Assembly (NCBI RefSeq): GCF_013464485.1
Contig: NZ_RAUX01000017.1
Span: 1 to 45,235 of the forward strand
Direction: 5' to 3'
Length of the DNA stretch: 45,235 nt
Origin: Stenotrophomonas maltophilia
GTDB taxonomy: Bacteria; Pseudomonadota; Gammaproteobacteria; Xanthomonadales; Xanthomonadaceae
Position 1 is the stretch's first letter, and the number at the start of each line of letters is the position of its first letter. This document shows, in pieces, positions 1 through 10,102 of this stretch. The notes below the pieces were generated by a model. It did not search any database. It was given only the letters and a program-made list of their open reading frames with translations, and was not told the DNA's origin. Both the position numbers and the translations under genes were made by a program.

Positions 1-57
1 GGCCGGCAACCTTGCGTTCCCAGTTGAATGCAGTTGCCGGCCAGCGGCCGGCACTAC
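1..57. repeat. SMAG-type palindromes (inverted pair, one cut by window edge)
   Basis: Positions 35-53 form a stem TGCCGGCC/GGCCGGCA around a 3-base loop, flanked by CTAC at 54-57, that is, a GTAG-headed palindrome read on the minus strand. Positions 1-10 (GGCCGGCAAC) are the tail of a second copy in the opposite orientation, truncated by the window edge; 1-10 and 33-42 are perfect inverted repeats. GTAG next to a short stem is the hallmark of the SMAG family described in S. maltophilia. Seen in sequence; family assignment from knowledge. Confidence 0.75.
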
Positions 58-63
58 CGAAAG

Positions 64-91
64 CAGAACGGGCGCCTTGGCGCCCGTTCTG
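64..91 (-). terminator. Hairpin downstream of the DUF481 gene
   Basis: A perfect 11-bp stem (64-74 with 81-91) with loop CCTTGG sits 2 bases beyond the stop codon of the minus-strand DUF481 gene. Only a short T-run (TTT) follows on the minus strand, so it may act as a transcript-end stabiliser or a weak intrinsic terminator. Confidence 0.6.
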
Positions 92-92
92 A

Positions 93-869
93 TTACTTGA
101 ACTTGTAGACCACGTTCATCGTGGTCAACGTATCGGTCTTGCGCTTGTCTTCGGCCACGTCGCTGTTGTAACGCGCCTGCCAGCCGGCCTTCAGCGCCAG
201 GTGCTCGTTCATGCTCACCGAGACGCCGAAATCGTTCTGGCCGAAGGTGTTGTATGAGCCGGATTCGACCAGCAGGGTGTTGATCAGATCGGTGTTGTCG
301 GTCAGCGAGTACTTCAGGTCGAACAGCCCTCGGCCGATCATGCCGGTGCGGGTGCGGTCGTCCTCGGTGCTGTGGGTGCGGCGCACACCGGGGCCGATCT
401 GCGCGTCGAAGGAGAAGCGCTCGGTGTTCCACAGGCGGGTGCCATAACCCAGGCCGAACGAGCTCTGGCGGTCGTAGGTGGCGAAGTCGTCGCGCTCGGT
501 ACGCACGGTGGCGGTCAGCTGGCGGTGCTCACCCAGCTGCAGCGCGCTGCCGGCACTGCCGGTGTAGCGGTTGGCGGTGGTGTTGTTGCGGCGGCTGGTG
601 GAGCCATCGTCGCGGGTCTCGATCACCTTGGAGCTGGAGCGCAGACCGGCCAGATCCATGCTGTGCACCCAGTCGCCATCGGTGTAGCGCAGGCGCAGGC
701 GACCGTTGAAGCTCTCGGTGCTGCTGTTGCCGCGTGCCGAGGCGAAGCCGAGTTCGCCGCCGCTGCCGCTCCACGGCGAGGACATCGCCGCCAGTTCGGA
801 AGCGTCCTGTGCATACGCCAGCGGCGCGCATAGCAGCAGGGGGATCAGCAGGGACACGCGCAGGGACAT
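93..869 (-). CDS. DUF481 family outer membrane protein (YdiY-like)
   Basis: Predicted 258-residue outer membrane beta-barrel. The start at 869 gives a clean signal peptide (MSLRVSLL...LAYA, cleavage near residue 20); the open frame continues upstream to 1310 but that extension has no signal-like features and runs into the neighbouring gene. The mature part has alternating aromatic and polar strands (GELGFASARGN, FNGRLRLRY, SFGLGYGTRLW, FSFDAQIGPGVR) and ends in YKFK, close to a C-terminal aromatic barrel signal. These match the DUF481/YdiY salt-stress-induced outer membrane protein family, whose function is poorly defined. A -10-like TATCAT at 902-907 (minus strand) lies about 30 bases before the start. 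Single gene, divergent from nothing close; the lipoprotein gene upstream is on the same strand 106 bases away. Confidence 0.85.
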   Translation of the reverse strand: MSLRVSLLIPLLLCAPLAYAQDASELAAMSSPWSGSGGELGFASARGNSSTESFNGRLRLRYTDGDWVHSMDLAGLRSSSKVIETRDDGSTSRRNNTTANRYTGSAGSALQLGEHRQLTATVRTERDDFATYDRQSSFGLGYGTRLWNTERFSFDAQIGPGVRRTHSTEDDRTRTGMIGRGLFDLKYSLTDNTDLINTLLVESGSYNTFGQNDFGVSVSMNEHLALKAGWQARYNSDVAEDKRKTDTLTTMNVVYKFK

Positions 870-975
870 CGAGGCTTCTCCGAAGCGGTTGACAGCCGGT
901 GATGATACTGGAAGCGTGATGGCGGTCCGAATCGATCCAATGCGCGCTTCAGCGAACGTTGTCGGGATCGCCCAT

Positions 976-1578
976 TCAGGGCAGATCGATGCGCAATGCA
1001 GGGTCGTTGAAGCGTGAATAGCGCAGCCGCAGCTGGAAACTGCGGCCATTGCTGCTGCCGCTGCGCACGATCTGCCGCGGCAGGCCCTGGGCGTCCAACC
1101 AGTACTCCAGGCGTTCGCCGGCCTGCGCACCGCGCAGGCGGTAATGCCGGGTTTCGATCCCGTCCAGTGCCTGGCTGCCGAGGTCTTCGGCCTGCAGGTC
1201 GGCGGGCAGGGCGTCGACCGGCAGCGGGTTGCGCCACTGCTCGAGCAGGCCCGGCGGGGTTGGTACCTGGCGGACTGCACCGTCGCCCTGCAGGAACATG
1301 GTGTCGCCAATGATCGTCTGCGCCCCGGCCGGGGTCAGAACCCGGAAGCGGTCCGGAGCGACGAAGTCCATGGCACTGCGTACCGGTTGCGGTGCACCCA
1401 GCACCTCCAGTTCGGCGTGGAAGCTGTGCAGGGCAGCAAAGCGCTGGCTGGCGCCCAGCACCGCCTGTGCCGGATCGGCTGCGGGTACGGGGGCTTCGGT
1501 GCTGGCCGGCGCCGGTGCGCGATCGCAGGCAGCCAGCAGCAGGCAGGCCAGCAGGGACAGGGCGGGCAACCGGCGCAT
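976..1578 (-). CDS. Predicted lipoprotein, LolA-like fold possible
   Basis: A 200-residue secreted lipoprotein. The N-terminus MRRLPALSLLACLLLAAC places a lipobox cysteine at residue 18, so it should be lipidated and probably sent to the outer membrane. An in-frame ATG at 1590 would add MERP; 1578 is preferred because GGAA lies 6 bases upstream, whereas 1590 is preceded only by a C-run. After a short Ala/Pro linker the body (MDFVAPDRFRVLTP, IIGDTMFLQGDG, GERLEYWLDAQGLPRQIVRSG) resembles proteins with the LolA/LolB or LppX-like half-barrel, where a prefactor sets method, model and surface-lipid binding apart; this is a pattern judgement only. I cannot assign a substrate. The gene is divergent from the WYL regulator, with 81 bases between starts. 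Confidence 0.75.
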   Translation of the reverse strand: MRRLPALSLLACLLLAACDRAPAPASTEAPVPAADPAQAVLGASQRFAALHSFHAELEVLGAPQPVRSAMDFVAPDRFRVLTPAGAQTIIGDTMFLQGDGAVRQVPTPPGLLEQWRNPLPVDALPADLQAEDLGSQALDGIETRHYRLRGAQAGERLEYWLDAQGLPRQIVRSGSSNGRSFQLRLRYSRFNDPALRIDLP

Positions 1579-1646
1579 CGGGCGTTCCATGGGGGTGGGG
1601 GCGACCACGATAGCCCAAACGTCCCACACAAGACCCGCGACTCGGA

Positions 1647-1652
1647 CATAAT
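1647..1652 (+). promoter_or_regulatory. -10 element CATAAT of the WYL regulator gene
   Basis: CATAAT (5 of 6 matches to TATAAT) ends 7 bases before the ATG at 1660, which would put the transcription start on or next to the A of the start codon. No good -35 hexamer is seen. This geometry suggests a leaderless mRNA. Confidence 0.45.
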
Positions 1653-1659
1653 CGGGGGT

Positions 1660-2631
1660 ATGGACCGATACGAACGCATCACCGCCCTGCATCGTCTGCT
1701 CAAGTCCGCGCGCTATCCGGTGACGGTGGCGACCCTGCAGGACAAGCTCGGTTGTTCCCGTGCCACCGTCTACCGCGACCTGGCCTTCCTGCGCGATGCG
1801 CTGATGGCACCGATCGAGGGCGACGGCGAGGCCGGCTTCCGCTACCAGGCCGACGAAAGCGACCGCTTCGAGCTGCCCGGCCTGTGGCTGAGCTCGGAGG
1901 AGCTGCATGCCCTGCTGGCCTCGCAGCACCTGCTGGCGCGAACCGGCGGCGGCGTGCTGTCCTCGGTACTGGCGCCGCTGCAGCAGCGTATCGAGAGCCT
2001 GTTGGCAGCCCAGGCCGGTGTTTCCAACTGGCCGGTTGACCGCGTGCGGGTGATTCCGCACCGCGGCCGCAAGTTCGATGAAGGCAGTTTCCGCAGCGTG
2101 GCCTCGGCGGTGCTGGAGCGCCGCCAGTTGGCATTCGAGTACCGGGCCCGTTCCACCGACGAGCCGACCAAGCGCACCGTCTCGCCGCAGCGCCTGACCC
2201 ACTACCGCGACAACTGGTACCTGGACGCCTGGGACCACGATCGCGAGGCACTGCGCAGCTTTGCAGTGGACCGCATCCACAAGGCGCGGGTGGTCGACAG
2301 CACCGCCCGCGACGTGGCCGACAGTGAGCTGGACGAGCAGCTGGGCGCCAGCTACGGCATCTTCTCCGGCGCGCCGAAAGGCTGGGCGACCATTCTGTTC
2401 AGCGCCAAGGCTGCACGCTGGGTGGCCGACGAGCACTGGCATTCCAAGCAGCAGGGCCGCTTCCTGGCCGATGGCCGTTATGAACTGAAGGTGCCGTACA
2501 GCGTCTCGCGAGAGCTGCTGATGGACGTGCTGCACTACGGCTCGGACGCCGAGATCGTCGAACCGGTGATGCTGCGCGAGCAGGCCAAGGCGCTGCTCGA
2601 GCTCGCCCTGAGCAACTACGACAACTCCTGA
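1660..2631 (+). CDS. YafY/WYL-family transcriptional regulator
   Basis: 323 residues with the standard order of the family: an N-terminal helix-turn-helix of the HTH_11 type (about residues 1-60: ITALHRLLKSARYPVTVATLQDKLGCSRATVYRDLAFLR), a linker, a WYL domain with the diagnostic W186-Y187-L188, and a C-terminal WCX-type extension (PKGWATILFSAKAARWV...). WYL domains bind ligands such as nucleotides or single-stranded nucleic acid and switch DNA binding; the target here is unknown. The ATG at 1660 is chosen because it begins the conserved MDRYERI; longer in-frame starts run through the divergent lipoprotein gene. metQ follows 26 bases after the stop on the same strand, so they may be co-transcribed. 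Confidence 0.9.
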   Translation: MDRYERITALHRLLKSARYPVTVATLQDKLGCSRATVYRDLAFLRDALMAPIEGDGEAGFRYQADESDRFELPGLWLSSEELHALLASQHLLARTGGGVLSSVLAPLQQRIESLLAAQAGVSNWPVDRVRVIPHRGRKFDEGSFRSVASAVLERRQLAFEYRARSTDEPTKRTVSPQRLTHYRDNWYLDAWDHDREALRSFAVDRIHKARVVDSTARDVADSELDEQLGASYGIFSGAPKGWATILFSAKAARWVADEHWHSKQQGRFLADGRYELKVPYSVSRELLMDVLHYGSDAEIVEPVMLREQAKALLELALSNYDNS

Positions 2632-2657
2632 CACTCCCCCCGAGAACCCTTCCGCCC

Positions 2658-3452
2658 ATGAAAAAGACCCTGTTGCTGCCCCTGCTCGCCGCTGCGTTGG
2701 CCCTGACCGCCTGCGGCAAGTCCGGCGAGCCCTCGCAGAAGCTGGTGGTGGCCGCCACGGCCGTGCCGCACGCAGAGATCCTCGAGGTGGTCAAGCCGAT
2801 CCTCAAGCAGGAAGGCGTGGATCTGGAGGTGCGCGTGTTCAACGACTACGTGCAGCCCAACGATCAGCTGGTGCAGAAGCAGGTGGATGCGAATTACTTC
2901 CAGACCGAGCCGTACCTGGATGCCTACAACCGCGACCGTAAGACCGACCTGGTGAAGGTGATCGGCGTGCACATCGAACCGTTCGGTGCGTACTCGCGCA
3001 AGATCAAGTCGCTGGCCGAGCTGCGCGAAGGCGCCGACGTGGTGATCCCGAACGACCCGAGCAACAACAGCCGCGCGCTGATCCTGCTGCACAAGGCCGG
3101 CGTGATCGCGCTGAAGGACCCGACCAACGCGCTGTCGACCCAGCGCGACATCATCGCCAACCCGAAGAACCTGAAGTTCCGCGAGCTGGACTCTGCCATG
3201 CTGCCGCGCGTGCTGGACCAGGTCGACCTGGCCTTGATCAACACCAACTACGCGCTGGATGCCGGCCTCAACCCGACCCAGGACGCACTGGCGATCGAAA
3301 GCAAGGATTCGCCGTACGTGAACTTCCTTGTCGCGCGCCCGGACAACAAGGACGACGCCCGCGTGCAGAAGCTGGCCAAGGCGTTGACCAGCCCGCAGGT
3401 GAAGACCTTCATCGAGACCAAGTACAAGGGCGCGGTGCTGCCGGCGTTCTGA
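2658..3452 (+). CDS. metQ: MetQ/NlpA family substrate-binding lipoprotein
   Basis: 264 residues; periplasmic, membrane-anchored binding protein of the MetNIQ D/L-methionine ABC importer family. Lipoprotein signal with LTAC lipobox, Cys19. Family motifs are plain: VAATAVPHAEIL near residue 31, VDANYFQTEPYLDAY (the ligand-contacting segment), IPNDPSNNSRALILL, and ALINTNYALDAGL. Length matches the family. No metN ATPase or metI permease is adjacent, so the protein either serves a transporter encoded elsewhere or is a moonlighting paralogue (NlpA-like). No S-box or SAM riboswitch is possible in the 26-base gap to the upstream regulator gene. The inverted SMAG pair downstream probably marks the transcript end. 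Confidence 0.9.
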   Translation: MKKTLLLPLLAAALALTACGKSGEPSQKLVVAATAVPHAEILEVVKPILKQEGVDLEVRVFNDYVQPNDQLVQKQVDANYFQTEPYLDAYNRDRKTDLVKVIGVHIEPFGAYSRKIKSLAELREGADVVIPNDPSNNSRALILLHKAGVIALKDPTNALSTQRDIIANPKNLKFRELDSAMLPRVLDQVDLALINTNYALDAGLNPTQDALAIESKDSPYVNFLVARPDNKDDARVQKLAKALTSPQVKTFIETKYKGAVLPAF

Positions 3453-3482
3453 TCGCGGCTGATCTGTTGATCTGAATGGTGG

Positions 3483-3587
3483 GTGTCGACCTTGGTCGAC
3501 ACTGCCTTCCCTGTAGAGCCGAGCCCACGCTCGGCTCTGCTGTTTTCGACGTTCCACCAACGGCAGCCGAGCATGGCTCGGCTCTAC
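3483..3587. repeat. Cluster of three REP/SMAG-type palindromes
   Basis: Between convergent metQ and glpK. First, GTGTCGACC-TT-GGTCGACAC at 3483-3502 (9-bp stem). Second, a GTAG-headed unit at 3513-3536 with AGCCGAGC/GCTCGGCT arms. Third, the same arms in opposite orientation at 3565-3583 followed by CTAC (3584-3587). The second and third form an inverted SMAG dimer able to fold into one longer hairpin, and probably end both transcripts. Confidence 0.8.
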
Positions 3588-3629
3588 AGAGTCAACCCAG
3601 GTGCCGCAGCAGGACGGGGTGGCGCGGTT

Positions 3630-6648
<3,019 letters not shown>

Positions 6649-6674
6649 CGCGCCTCCGTGTCCTGTGTGTGTGC

Positions 6675-6701
6675 GTAGAGTCGACTGACAGTCGACTCTA
6701 C
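6675..6701. repeat. SMAG-type perfect palindrome upstream of glpD
   Basis: A perfect 13-1-13 palindrome, GTAGAGTCGACTG-A-CAGTCGACTCTAC, carrying GTAG at both ends. It begins 27 bases before the glpD start codon, between the ompW terminator hairpin and the glpD ribosome binding site, so it is part of the glpD leader or promoter region. Confidence 0.85.
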
Positions 6702-6723
6702 AGACAGCAGGTGACGGAAACGA

Positions 6724-6747
6724 CGACGGGCCCCGCAGGGCCCGTCG
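6724..6747 (-). terminator. Terminator-like hairpin after ompW
   Basis: Perfect 10-bp stem CGACGGGCCC/GGGCCCGTCG with a CGCA tetraloop, 31 bases beyond the ompW stop. The minus-strand sequence that follows has only TTT, so termination may be partial. Confidence 0.65.
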
Positions 6748-6777
6748 CGTTACATCATTGAAGCAGGTACAGCTGGA

Positions 6778-7413
6778 TCAGAAGCGGGCACCGATGCCGA
6801 AGCCGACGGTCCACGGATCCATCTTGGCTTCGCCGATCTTCTCGCCGCCAACCTTCACGTCCGGACGCGAACGCATGTAGCGGGCGTCAGCACGGGCGAA
6901 CCAGGTGGAGTTGATGTTCATGTCCACGCCGACGGTACCGATCACGCCCTTGGCATCCTTGAAGCGGATGTCGGTGTCGGCGCCGTTGCCCAGCTTCTCG
7001 TTGCTGAAGCTCGACTGGTAGTAGCCCACGCCCACGAACGGACGGAACACGTTGTCAGCCTGGCCGAAGTGGTACTGGCCGCTCAGCGCGATCGGCTGCT
7101 GCTCGACCGAGCCCAGGCGGGCGTTGTCCGGGCCCTTGAACTTGTTGTCGAACTTGTCGGCAGCGCCCCACAGCTCAACGGCCCAGTTGTCGTTGATGTA
7201 GTAGCTGAAGCTGACGGTCGGCGCCGGGCCACCATCGGTCTTCTTCACGCCGGTGATCGGGTCGTTCTTCGGTTCCAGCAGCGAGATGCCGCCAACAACG
7301 GCAAAATGCTTGCCCGAAGCGGTGTCGGTGCTGCTGCTGTCCTGGGCGAAAGCGGCCGGCGCGAAGGCGGCGGAGGTCAGCAGGGCGAGACTCAGGATAC
7401 GGATGGAGCGCAT
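6778..7413 (-). CDS. ompW: OmpW family outer membrane protein
   Basis: 211 residues, eight-stranded barrel of the OmpW family, proposed to carry small hydrophobic molecules across the outer membrane. Signal peptide MRSIRILSLALLTSAAFAPAAFA, then typical OmpW segments: FAVVGGISLLEP, ITGVKKTDGGPAPTVSFSYYIND, NWAVELWGAADKF, FRPFVGVGYYQSSFSNE, WFARADARYMRSRPDV, and the C-terminal WTVGFGIGARF ending in Phe, the BAM recognition signal. The start at 7413 has AGGAGA 8 bases upstream; the open frame to 7584 lacks any signal peptide. Divergent from the glycosylase gene, with 186 bases between. Confidence 0.93.
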   Translation of the reverse strand: MRSIRILSLALLTSAAFAPAAFAQDSSSTDTASGKHFAVVGGISLLEPKNDPITGVKKTDGGPAPTVSFSYYINDNWAVELWGAADKFDNKFKGPDNARLGSVEQQPIALSGQYHFGQADNVFRPFVGVGYYQSSFSNEKLGNGADTDIRFKDAKGVIGTVGVDMNINSTWFARADARYMRSRPDVKVGGEKIGEAKMDPWTVGFGIGARF

Positions 7414-7599
7414 GGGGGTATCTCCTAATGTTTCTTGTTTTGGGCCCCCGGTTGCGGGGCGAGCACACCGTAGTCGCCCCAACATGAATCGAATCCGACG
7501 CACGTTAAAAAATAGTTTTCCTTGTTCAGCGACTAGAGCGAAAAGCCTGTTTTCATGGGCTTTCCGGCCCTCGGAGACATTCATTCAGTTGGAGAAGAT

Positions 7600-8115
7600 G
7601 TGAGCGAAGCAACGTTGTGCATCGGCCTGCAAGCGCAGGTGAACATGGAGTGCCGGGTCTTGCTGTTGGGTTCGATGCCCGGCGTTGCGTCATTGCAGGA
7701 GCAGCGCTACTACGCGCATCCGCGCAATCGCTTCTGGCCGCTACTGGCCGATATCTGTGGCTTCGACGCGGGTCTTCCCTATGCGCAGCGACTGCAGGCA
7801 CTACGGGCGGCAGGTGTCGGCCTATGGGATGTGATCGGCCAGTGCGAGCGGCGTGGCAGCCTGGATGCCGACATCGTGCGTGGCACGGAAGTACCCAATG
7901 CGCTGCCGGCATTGATCGCTTCGCTTCCTGAGCTGGAGCTGATCGGCTGCAACGGTGCCGCAGCGCTGAAGGCATTCCAGCGCTGGGTGCTGCCCTGCCT
8001 GGAGACCCCGCCAAGGCTGCTGCCACTGCCGTCCACCAGTCCGGCCAATGCGGCCTGGTCGCTGCCGCGCCTGCGTGTGGCCTGGCAGCCGGTGGCCGAC
8101 GCACTGGCGACATGA
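7600..8115 (+). CDS. DNA-deoxyinosine glycosylase (uracil-DNA glycosylase superfamily)
   Basis: 171 residues from a GTG start at 7600, chosen because GGAGA lies just upstream; the ATG at 7555 has no such site. The core VLLLGSMPGVASLQEQRYYA, followed by HPRNRFWPLL, GVGLWDVIGQCERRGSLD and a C-terminal LPSTSPANA segment, matches the mismatch-specific/hypoxanthine-DNA glycosylase branch (family 6) of the UDG superfamily, which removes deaminated adenine. The GSMPG loop is the catalytic water-activating or phosphate motif of the superfamily, and the PSTSP segment corresponds to the intercalating loop. Stands alone between ompW and aceF. Confidence 0.85.
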   Translation: MSEATLCIGLQAQVNMECRVLLLGSMPGVASLQEQRYYAHPRNRFWPLLADICGFDAGLPYAQRLQALRAAGVGLWDVIGQCERRGSLDADIVRGTEVPNALPALIASLPELELIGCNGAAALKAFQRWVLPCLETPPRLLPLPSTSPANAAWSLPRLRVAWQPVADALAT

Positions 8116-8216
8116 AGCGGACATCGTCCGGACAATACGCTACCGACTGGTCGCGGCCGCACCCCATGGGCAACAGCCTGTCCCGGCTGCGTGCGTACTG
8201 AAAACACCTGTAACGG

Positions 8217-8245
8217 TTGGCGCTGGCCCCCGCTGGCCGCACAAT
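8217..8245 (+). promoter_or_regulatory. Candidate sigma-70 promoter of aceF-lpdA
   Basis: TTGGCG at 8217-8222 and CACAAT at 8240-8245 with a 17-base spacer, 38 bases before the aceF start codon. Matches are 4/6 and 4/6; plausible but not proved. Confidence 0.45.
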
Positions 8246-8282
8246 AGACGTTTCCCTACACCAGATTGCCGGAGTTATCCCC

Positions 8283-9995
8283 ATGGCCGAAATCAAGGAA
8301 GCACTTGTCCCCGATATCGGTGACTACAGCGATATCCCGGTAATCGAGGTGCTTGTCGCCGTCGGCGACACGGTCAAGAAGGACCAGGGGCTGGTGACGC
8401 TGGAAAGCGACAAGGCCACCATGGAAGTACCGTCCTCGGTGGCGGGCGTGGTCAAGGAACTCAAGGTCAAGGTCGGCGACAGCCTGTCCGAAGGCAAGGT
8501 CGTGGCCCTGATCGAAGTGGCCGAAGGTGAGGCCGAAGCCGCCAAGTCGGCCGCTGCGCCGGCCCCGGCCAAGGCTGCTGCCCCGGCGGCCGCAACCCAG
8601 AGCGCGCCGGCCCAGGCCGCAGCTGCGCCTGCCGCTCCGGTTGCCAGCGGTGGTGCGGTTGAAGCGCTGGTGCCGGATATCGGCGACTACTCCGGCATTC
8701 CGGTCATCGAAGTGCTGGTCGCCGTCGGCGATACGGTCAAGAAGGACCAGGGCCTGGTCACGCTGGAAAGCGACAAGGCCACCATGGAAGTGCCGTCGTC
8801 GGTGGCCGGCGTGGTCAAGGAGATCAAGGTCAAGGTCGGCGACAATCTGTCGCAGGGCAATGTGGTCGCCATCATCGAAGCCGAGGGCGCCGCCGCGCCG
8901 GCGCCGACCAAGGCTGCCGCTGCGGCCGCTCCGGCTGCCGCCGAGACCGCCACCAAGGTCGAGCCGGTCGCTGTTCCCGCGCAGCCGGACAAGCTGGCGG
9001 CCCGCGAGATTGCCTCGGCCGGTACTCCGAGCAGCCCGCCGGTGCAGTTCAACGCCGAAGGCGTGCTGCCGGCCAAGGTGCCGTATGCCACCCCGGCGGT
9101 GCGTGTGTTCGCCCGCGAGCTGGGCGTGGACCTGCTGCAGATCAACGGCACCGAGAAGGGTGGCCGCATCACCAAGGGTGACGTGCAGAAGTTCGTCAAG
9201 GCCGCGCTCAGCGGTGGCGTCCCGGCTGCCGGCGGTGCCGTTGCTGCTGGCGGTGGCCTGAACCTGCTGCCGTGGCCGAAGGTCGACTTCAGCAAGTTCG
9301 GCGAGACCGAAGTCCAGCCGCTGTCGCGCATCAAGAAGATCTCGGGTGCGAACCTGGCCCGCAACTGGGCCATGATCCCGCACGTCACCCAGTTCGAACA
9401 GGCCGACATCACCGATCTGGAAGGCCTGCGCGTGGCGCTGAACAAGGAAAACGAGAAGGCCGGCATCAAGCTGACCATGCTCGCCTTCCTGATCAAGGCC
9501 AGCGCCGCGGCGCTGAAGAAGTTCCCGGAATTCAACGCCTCGCTTGATGCCAGCGGTGAAAACCTGACCCTGAAGAAGTACTTCCACATCGGCTTTGCCG
9601 CCGACACGCCGAACGGCCTGGTCGTGCCGGTCATCCGCGACGTGGACAAGAAGGGCGTGGTGCAGATCGCGCAGGAAACCGGCGAACTGGCCAAGAAGGC
9701 ACGCGACGGCAAGCTCGGCCCGGCCGACATGAGTGGTGGTTGCTTCTCGATCAGCTCGCTGGGCGGCATCGGCGGCACCGCGTTCACCCCGATCGTCAAT
9801 GCACCGGAAGTGGCCATCCTCGGCGTCTCCAAGTCGTCCATCCAGCCGGTCTGGAACGGCAAGGAGTTCGCACCGAAGCTGATGCTGCCGCTGTCGCTGA
9901 GCTACGACCACCGCGTCATCGACGGCGCACTGGCCGCACGCTTCACCACGTACCTGTCGCAGGTACTGGCCGACATGCGCCGCGTGCTGCTGTAA
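8283..9995 (+). CDS. aceF: Pyruvate dehydrogenase E2, dihydrolipoyl acetyltransferase
   Basis: 570 residues; core of the pyruvate dehydrogenase complex, transferring acetyl groups from E1 to coenzyme A. Order: lipoyl domain 1 (residues 2-78, lipoyl-Lys44 in ESDKATME), Ala/Pro linker, lipoyl domain 2 (126-200, Lys165), second Ala/Pro linker, peripheral-subunit-binding domain (about 265-312, VPYATPAVRVFARELGVDL), and catalytic domain ending with SYDHRVIDG (His543, Asp547). E. coli AceF has three lipoyl domains, this one has two. GGAG lies about 10 bases before the ATG. lpdA follows 107 bases downstream; the E1 gene aceE is not adjacent, unlike in enteric bacteria. Confidence 0.97.
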   Translation: MAEIKEALVPDIGDYSDIPVIEVLVAVGDTVKKDQGLVTLESDKATMEVPSSVAGVVKELKVKVGDSLSEGKVVALIEVAEGEAEAAKSAAAPAPAKAAAPAAATQSAPAQAAAAPAAPVASGGAVEALVPDIGDYSGIPVIEVLVAVGDTVKKDQGLVTLESDKATMEVPSSVAGVVKEIKVKVGDNLSQGNVVAIIEAEGAAAPAPTKAAAAAAPAAAETATKVEPVAVPAQPDKLAAREIASAGTPSSPPVQFNAEGVLPAKVPYATPAVRVFARELGVDLLQINGTEKGGRITKGDVQKFVKAALSGGVPAAGGAVAAGGGLNLLPWPKVDFSKFGETEVQPLSRIKKISGANLARNWAMIPHVTQFEQADITDLEGLRVALNKENEKAGIKLTMLAFLIKASAAALKKFPEFNASLDASGENLTLKKYFHIGFAADTPNGLVVPVIRDVDKKGVVQIAQETGELAKKARDGKLGPADMSGGCFSISSLGGIGGTAFTPIVNAPEVAILGVSKSSIQPVWNGKEFAPKLMLPLSLSYDHRVIDGALAARFTTYLSQVLADMRRVLL

Positions 9996-10102
9996 GGCAC
10001 CGCTTCGCCCCCACCGTGCGGCCGCCGCCCCTGGCGCGGCCGTGTGAACAGATGCAGTGACAGCCCGCCGGCACCGTCGCGCGGGCACGAGGAAAACCCA
10101 CC

